This document shows, one piece after another, positions 60,013 through 64,000 of a stretch of 64,000 nt of DNA (position 1 is the stretch's first letter; each line of letters begins with the position of its first letter). Below the pieces are notes generated by a model. It was given only the letters and a program-made list of their open reading frames with translations. It made no database searches and was not told where the DNA came from. Where the stretch lies: the NCBI GenBank assembly GCA_963557075.1, contig CAUWDA010000001.1, positions 1 to 64,000 on the forward strand. The letters run 5' to 3'. The stretch is from Flavonifractor sp963557075. Its GTDB lineage: Bacteria > Bacillota > Clostridia > Oscillospirales > Oscillospiraceae. Both the position numbers and the translations under genes were made by a program.

Positions 60013-61041
60013 TCAATTATACTGGAAGATATTCATGTCCTCCAGGGTCAGCTCCTCGGTATAGGGATTGACGAGCTGGTTGACCGTCGCCAGAGTCTCC
60101 TCCGGATAGAGCTGGTAACAGTACTGCCCCCAGCCGGGGTAGTAGGTATTGCCGTCGCCGGTGAGCGTGGCGCTGGTCATGCCGGAGGAGAAGTCAAAGT
60201 TCAGAGCGGGTTGGGCAAACCACAGCATCTCGCCGAACTCCAGATCGGTATCCACATACTCCAGGAAGATATCCACATAGCTGTTGATCTTCTGGGGATT
60301 GGACAGGGCTTTTTTCAGGATAGCGGCGATCAGCTGCTGCTGGGTACGGGTGCGGCCGATGTCGTTGTCCGGATAGGCGGAATAGATGTTGTGGGGATAG
60401 ACGCCCTCGCCATCGGAGTTCTTGCGGCAGCGGGCCACATTGAGCACATCCTGCCCGTCCAGGTGCTGGAGGCCGGGTTCATAGTGGATATGCAGGTCCT
60501 GGACCGGATCGTCGTAGGCCATGTGGACGGGCACGTTGAACTCGATGCCGTTCAGCTCGTCCACCAGGGCCTTGAAGCCGTCCATATTGATCCCAACATA
60601 GAAGTCGATGGGGACGCCCAGCATACGGGAGATGGTGTCCCGCAGAGGCTCGATGCCCTGCTGATAGACGGCGTTGAGTTTTCCGCTCTCCACCAGGGTG
60701 TCCCGGGGGATGGACACCATACCGACCGTCTGCTCAACGGTATCGTACATACAGAGGATCATGGTATCGGCGTTGCTGCCGACCTGGTCCTTGGCCACCA
60801 GCAGGAAGGTATAGGTATAGGGCTTCCGCTGACGCCCCTCGGTCTGGGGCTCACTGGCGCCGGGAGGGGCCGGCGTGGGGGTGGGGTCCACTGCGATCTC
60901 CGGCTCCTTGCTGGCCAGCTTATAGACACAGAACAGGACCACGATCAGGACGGAAATACCTACCAGGATGCCGTAAAGCATCTTTGCCGCCCGCCGCACC
61001 GGGGAGGTACGGCGGCGCTTTTTTTGCTGTCGCTGGGCCAC
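60013..61041 (-). CDS. LytR-CpsA-Psr (LCP) family protein
   Basis: A 342-residue membrane-anchored transferase that in known members attaches wall teichoic acids or polysaccharides to peptidoglycan. Basic N-terminus, one membrane helix (MLYGILVGISVLIVVLFCVYKLA), Pro-rich linker, then the LCP domain: SNADTMILCMYDTVEQTVGMVSIPRDTLV, INMDGFKALVDELNGIEF, LDGQDVLNVARCRKNSDG and DIGRTRTQQQLIAAIL (Asp/Arg residues for phosphate binding). Likely couples a surface glycan, possibly one built by the glycosyltransferases in this window. Confidence 0.92.
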   Translation of the reverse strand: MAQRQQKKRRRTSPVRRAAKMLYGILVGISVLIVVLFCVYKLASKEPEIAVDPTPTPAPPGASEPQTEGRQRKPYTYTFLLVAKDQVGSNADTMILCMYDTVEQTVGMVSIPRDTLVESGKLNAVYQQGIEPLRDTISRMLGVPIDFYVGINMDGFKALVDELNGIEFNVPVHMAYDDPVQDLHIHYEPGLQHLDGQDVLNVARCRKNSDGEGVYPHNIYSAYPDNDIGRTRTQQQLIAAILKKALSNPQKINSYVDIFLEYVDTDLEFGEMLWFAQPALNFDFSSGMTSATLTGDGNTYYPGWGQYCYQLYPEETLATVNQLVNPYTEELTLEDMNIFQYN

Positions 61042-61087
61042 TGAGGCGCGCCCCTTTCTCCAAACTGATTATGTTAACAAACAAGAA

Positions 61088-61116
61088 CAGTATAGAGGAG
61101 AATGGACAGGATGGCA
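61088..61116 (-). promoter_or_regulatory. Promoter of LCP gene
   Basis: On the minus strand, TTGCCA (61111-61116), 17-bp spacer, TATACT (61088-61093). Confidence 0.6.
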
Positions 61117-61145
61117 AGAGGGTGAGGAAAAATTTTATAGAGTTG

Positions 61146-61973
61146 TTAGATCCGGGGGGAGAGGGGGAACACGGTGCCTCCGGTCAGCAGCTTGTCGGGC
61201 AGGTCGGGACGGTAGTCCGGATGGGTGGGGTCCAGGCTGTTGATGACCACGCCGTCGCTGCCCGCCCGGGCGGTGGAGTGGATATAACGCCCCTCCCCCA
61301 GATAGAGCGCGATGTGGCCGGGGAAGTAGAGCAGGTCCGCAGGGCGGCACTGCTCCGGCGGGATAGGACGGGCGGGATAGCCGGGCACCAGTTTGGCGTC
61401 CCGGTAGAGGAGCACCCCACTGAAGAACCAGGACATGAAGGTCAGACCGGAACAGTCGATGCCCATGGGGGACTTTCCGCCCCAGCGGTACTGCACGCCC
61501 AGATAGCTTTTGGCCCGGGCCACCACCTGCGCCCGGAGCTGATCCTCCGGCAGAAGAGGGGGAGAAACGGAATATTCCGCTAAAAAATTGCGTTTTGTAT
61601 AGCCTTTTTGCCCATCGGGCAGCAGGACCTGCTGCCAGCCGTCGGGACAGGGGCCGGGCAGGGGGCGCACCAGCGCGCCCCGGGGCAGGGTGGCGAGGAC
61701 AGGACGCTCCACCTCCGGACCGGAGAGCAGGTCGGCAAACAGGGCGGTCACCACCAGCCTGGGGGCGGCGCTCCAGCCGTCATCCGGCACCAGCCACGCC
61801 CGCGGCAGCCAGCCGGTATAGCCGTAGTGGGTGCGTACCTTCCACCAGCTTCCGCTGCACGCCTCCGGACGGTCAACCGGCCAGCCGGACAGCAGTTCAT
61901 CCACCCGCTCGGCTCCCTCATCCGGGCGGTCAAAGAGAGGGCAGAGGGGGCGGGCTGCAACATAGGTTATCAT
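61146..61973 (-). CDS. NlpC/P60 peptidoglycan endopeptidase with SH3 domains
   Basis: A 275-residue protein. Two SH3-like regions at the N-terminal half (WWKVRTHYGYTGWLPRAWL; GWQQVLLPDGQKGYTKRNFL), then an NlpC/P60 domain: AKSYLGVQYRWGGKSPMGIDCSGLTFMSW (catalytic Cys), DLLYFPGHIALYLGEGRYIHS (catalytic His). Similar proteins cut gamma-D-Glu-diaminopimelate bonds. No clear signal peptide at the ATG used, so it may act in the cytoplasm (recycling, as YkfC-type) or be exported otherwise. The frame is open far upstream, but into the divergent gene. Confidence 0.88.
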   Translation of the reverse strand: MITYVAARPLCPLFDRPDEGAERVDELLSGWPVDRPEACSGSWWKVRTHYGYTGWLPRAWLVPDDGWSAAPRLVVTALFADLLSGPEVERPVLATLPRGALVRPLPGPCPDGWQQVLLPDGQKGYTKRNFLAEYSVSPPLLPEDQLRAQVVARAKSYLGVQYRWGGKSPMGIDCSGLTFMSWFFSGVLLYRDAKLVPGYPARPIPPEQCRPADLLYFPGHIALYLGEGRYIHSTARAGSDGVVINSLDPTHPDYRPDLPDKLLTGGTVFPLSPRI

Positions 61974-62096
61974 ATCTCGCCATTCCTTTCCGTTTGTGGT
62001 ATACTGAGTGTACGGTTTATAGGACTGATGATCCGGTATGATGGACCAGGAAGCCGGGAGACGGACACATCTGCAACATTGAGAGGAGGGGCTTTT

Positions 62097-63077
62097 ATGC
62101 CGAGAAGCGCAAATCAGAAGCTGAAGCTGCTCTGTCTGTGCAAAATACTGTGGGAGCAAACCGACGAGGAACATGTACTGACCACGCCCCAGCTCATTGA
62201 GCACCTGGCCGCCTGGGACATCAAGGCTGAGCGCAAAAGCATCTACAGCGACATGGAGGCCCTGCGCCAGTTCGGGCTGGATATCCAGTGCCGGAAGGGG
62301 CACGCCCCCGGCTGGTTTTTGGGGGAGCGGCCCTTCCAGCTGGCAGAGCTGAAGCTGCTGGTGGATGCGGTACAGGCCTCCCGCTTTATCACCCAGCGGA
62401 AAAGCGGGGAGCTGATCCACAAGCTGGAGGCCCAGGCCAGCCTCCACCAGGCCCGTCAGCTCCAGCGGCAGGTCTATGTGGACCGGCGGGCCAAGACCAT
62501 GAATGAGACCATCTATTACACCATCGACAAGCTGCACACCGCCATTGCAAACCGGAAAACAGTGAGCTTTCTCTACTTTGAGTATAACATCCGCAAGGAA
62601 AAGATGTACCGGCACGACGGGCGGAGGTACACGGTATCCCCGGCGGGACTGATCTGGGACAATGAGAATTACTATCTGGCGGGATATGACCACCACTCCG
62701 GAGAGATGCGGCACTACCGGGTGGACAAGATGGACGACCTGACCATCCTCTGTCTGCCGCGGACCGGGGTGCCGGAGCGCTTCGACATGGCAGATTATGC
62801 GGGGAAGCACTTCGGTATGTTCTCCGGGCGGGAGGGGCAGGTGACGCTCCGCTGCCGCAGCGGGCTGGTGGGCGTGGTACTGGACCGATTCGGCATGGAC
62901 GCCATTCTGGTGCCGGACGGGGAGGACCACTTCACCGTTACCGTCTCCGCCGTGGTCAGTCCCCAGTTCCTGGGGTGGCTCTTCGGCCTGGGGGACGGGG
63001 TGGAGCTGCTGCGCCCCCAGTGGGCGGTGGAGGAGCTCCACCGCCAGCTGTCCGCCGTGGCGGGGCTGTATTCGTAA
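62097..63077 (+). CDS. WYL-domain transcriptional regulator
   Basis: A 326-residue regulator with an N-terminal winged helix (KLKLLCLCKILWEQTDEEHVLTTPQLIEHLAAWDIKAERKSIYSDMEALRQFGLDIQC), a central WYL domain (KTVSFLYFEYN ... YTVSPAGLIWDNENYYLAGYDHHSGEMRHYRVDKMDDLTIL) and a C-terminal extension (WCX). WYL proteins sense ligands, often nucleic acid-like molecules, and control stress or defence genes. No defence locus is adjacent. GAGAGGAGGGGC lies ahead of the ATG. Divergent from the NlpC/P60 gene; an extended -10 (TGG-TATACT, 61997-62005) is near. Confidence 0.9.
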   Translation: MPRSANQKLKLLCLCKILWEQTDEEHVLTTPQLIEHLAAWDIKAERKSIYSDMEALRQFGLDIQCRKGHAPGWFLGERPFQLAELKLLVDAVQASRFITQRKSGELIHKLEAQASLHQARQLQRQVYVDRRAKTMNETIYYTIDKLHTAIANRKTVSFLYFEYNIRKEKMYRHDGRRYTVSPAGLIWDNENYYLAGYDHHSGEMRHYRVDKMDDLTILCLPRTGVPERFDMADYAGKHFGMFSGREGQVTLRCRSGLVGVVLDRFGMDAILVPDGEDHFTVTVSAVVSPQFLGWLFGLGDGVELLRPQWAVEELHRQLSAVAGLYS

Positions 63078-63086
63078 AAGAGATAG

Positions 63087-63129
63087 ACCAAAAGGCCCCG
63101 GGGCGGATCTGCCGCTCCGGGGCTTTTGC
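63087..63129 (+). terminator. Terminator of WYL gene
   Basis: AAAAGGCCCCGG... / CCGGGGCTTTT stem with a small internal loop and terminal T-run. Confidence 0.8.
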
Positions 63130-63217
63130 CGAAAAAGGGTGCTGCGGCCTGGCAGAGGCAGACCGACCCGGCAAGGGCGGTTCGTTCACAGGCAGAAGGG
63201 CCTGCCGGGACCGGGGT

Positions 63218-63550
63218 TCAGGCCCAGGTCTGCCACACCTCGGGGCAGTAGCCCACGGTGGCCTGCCTGCCGTTGCGGACGATGGGGGTCCTGAGCAGAC
63301 GGGGGTCCTCCAGCAGCTTATCCAGCTTGTGGTTGTCGTAGGCAAGGTAGTTCAGCAGGGCGGCGTCCGGATGCTTCTGGTCGATGAGGGCCTCCAGGCC
63401 CACGGCGTTTACCACGCTTTTCAGCTCGCCGGGGCTGATACCGTATTTCACCAGGTCCACCGACTGGACTTTGATGCGCCGCTCCTTGAACCAGCGCTCC
63501 GCCTTTTTGGTGTCAAAGCATTTGCTTTTTCCGAATATTTGAATATTCAT
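63218..63550 (-). CDS. ArsC/Spx-family protein
   Basis: A 110-residue thioredoxin-fold protein of the arsenate reductase / Spx superfamily: MNIQIFGKSKCFDTKKAERWFKERRIKVQSVDLVKYGISPGEL, LEDPRLLRTPIVRNGRQATVGYCPEVW. It has a single Cys in the active-site loop (KCFDTKK), not the CxxC redox switch of Spx, so it is closer to YffB/ArsC-like proteins. Substrate uncertain. It follows the DUF1653 gene by three bases. Confidence 0.85.
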   Translation of the reverse strand: MNIQIFGKSKCFDTKKAERWFKERRIKVQSVDLVKYGISPGELKSVVNAVGLEALIDQKHPDAALLNYLAYDNHKLDKLLEDPRLLRTPIVRNGRQATVGYCPEVWQTWA

Positions 63551-63553
63551 CTC

Positions 63554-63775
63554 TTACTCCCCCTCATAGGTAAACCGGGGGCCGCGATAGCCGTCCCGGC
63601 ACACCTCCTCGTTCCACATGGCCGCCGGGCGCACCCAGATCCCCCGCTCCCCGTAGAGGGCCTGATAGACCACCATAGGCTCCTGGGTCTCCGAGTGGCG
63701 GGCCATGCAGAGCAGCCGGTACTCCCCGCCCTTGAAGTGGCGGTAGCGGCCGGGCCGCAGGTCCAAACTGTCCAT
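63554..63775 (-). CDS. DUF1653 protein
   Basis: A 73-residue protein spanning a DUF1653 domain: GRYRHFKGGEYRLLCMARHSETQEPMVVYQALYGERGIWVRPAAMWNEEV. The domain occurs alone or fused to varied enzymes, and its role is unknown. Probably co-transcribed with the ArsC/Spx-like gene. Confidence 0.87.
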   Translation of the reverse strand: MDSLDLRPGRYRHFKGGEYRLLCMARHSETQEPMVVYQALYGERGIWVRPAAMWNEEVCRDGYRGPRFTYEGE

Positions 63776-63804
63776 TGGTTTCCCTCCTGTGTATCTGTTT
63801 CCGG

Positions 63805-63925
63805 TATACTACCATGACGGCAAGCGGCTTTGCCGCTTGGCCATGGTGCGGCAAGCGCAGCCTGCCCTTTGCGCTGCAAAGGCAGATACATGAGATGTAC
63901 AGCCGCATTTTGCGGCGTTTGTGCT
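63805..63925. repeat. Hairpin cluster near the right end
   Basis: Adjacent stems: GCAAGCGGC / GCCGCTTGG, CTGCCCTTTGC / GCAAAGGCAG with one bulge, TACAT / ATGTA, and GCCGCA / TGCGGC, without an ORF. It lies between divergent genes and resembles the other hairpin runs in style, not in sequence. Confidence 0.5.
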
Positions 63926-63977
63926 TATTTTACCACATCCGCTCCGGACAGACAACCGGAGCGGGGAGGTGAAAATA

Positions 63978-64000
63978 ATGGTATACTTTTCCCCAGCGGC
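63978..64000 (+). CDS. Partial gene entering the right edge
   Basis: ATG at 63978 after GGGGAGGTGAAAATA opens a frame starting MVYFSPA, cut by the window end. The ribosome site is good; nothing else can be said. Confidence 0.4.

Noticed and set aside
61608..62096. Long N-terminal extension of the WYL regulator
   Set aside because: It overlaps the divergent NlpC/P60 gene and is low complexity; the ATG at 62097 has a strong ribosome site and starts the winged helix.

Overview
The window is a GC-rich (roughly 60 percent by eye), densely coded stretch of an anaerobic gut Clostridia chromosome. The butyryl-CoA operon, class II plus class III ribonucleotide reductases, a SpoVB-like flippase, a T-box leader, a bile-salt-hydrolase-type enzyme and the Gram-positive wall genes point to an Oscillospiraceae relative (the Flavonifractor / Intestinimonas / Lawsonibacter neighbourhood). 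That placement is inference from gene content and codon style; no rRNA is present to settle it. I see no tRNA, rRNA, CRISPR array, prophage or transposase.

Layout. 1-6.8 kb: complete phosphate regulon on the minus strand (pstS-pstC-pstA-pstB-phoU-response regulator-histidine kinase) behind a promoter with 11-bp-spaced CTTTAC repeats. 7-13.4 kb: pyrophosphatase, UDP-galactopyranose mutase plus glycosyltransferase, a DUF554 membrane protein, a SpoVB-type flippase and a CPBP protease. 13.6-17 kb: adenosylcobalamin-dependent ribonucleotide reductase and a choloylglycine hydrolase. 17.2-22.2 kb: crt-hbd-bcd-etfB-etfA, the crotonyl-CoA to butyryl-CoA branch without thiolase. 22.2-31.5 kb: transporters and envelope proteins, with a 6S-RNA-like structured RNA at 30.1-30.3 kb. 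31.7-37.4 kb: AAA+ ATPase, murI, a DUF1934 gene and argS. 37.8-47.2 kb: a membrane glycosyltransferase, a homocysteine methyltransferase-like protein, nrdD, an RlmI-like methyltransferase and proBA. 47.4-54.1 kb: trmL-pgk-tpiA-gpmI-eno. 54.2-56.5 kb: Met T-box, metQ, cysK. 56.5-64 kb: HTH and Rrf2 regulators, a tyrosine attenuator with aroF-tyrA, an LCP protein, an NlpC/P60 hydrolase, a WYL regulator and small genes.

The most unusual content lies between genes. At four unrelated genes (DUF1934, pgk, tpiA, gpmI) the stop codon is followed within 0-9 bases by a 13-16 base inverted copy of a coding segment lying 24-70 bases upstream of the stop. A structured element of about 115-135 bp follows. 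Then comes another copy of the gene's own 3' end (DUF1934, pgk, gpmI) or a tandem repeat of the whole unit (DUF1934, pgk, tpiA; periods 194, 171 and 219 bp). Distal gene-end copies differ partly or wholly by synonymous changes. The elements fall into two related families whose stems vary while loops and linkers stay constant. A third kind of repeat, runs of perfect hairpins joined by conserved linkers, occupies the spaces at 30.3-30.5, 35.6, 43.0-43.2 and 44.5-44.7 kb.

Other regulatory finds: a 24-codon leader peptide with six Tyr codons and an intrinsic terminator ahead of aroF-tyrA; a Met-specifier T-box ahead of metQ; a shared 15-base motif at the nrdJ and nrdD promoters; and a palindrome inside the promoter of an Rrf2 regulator.
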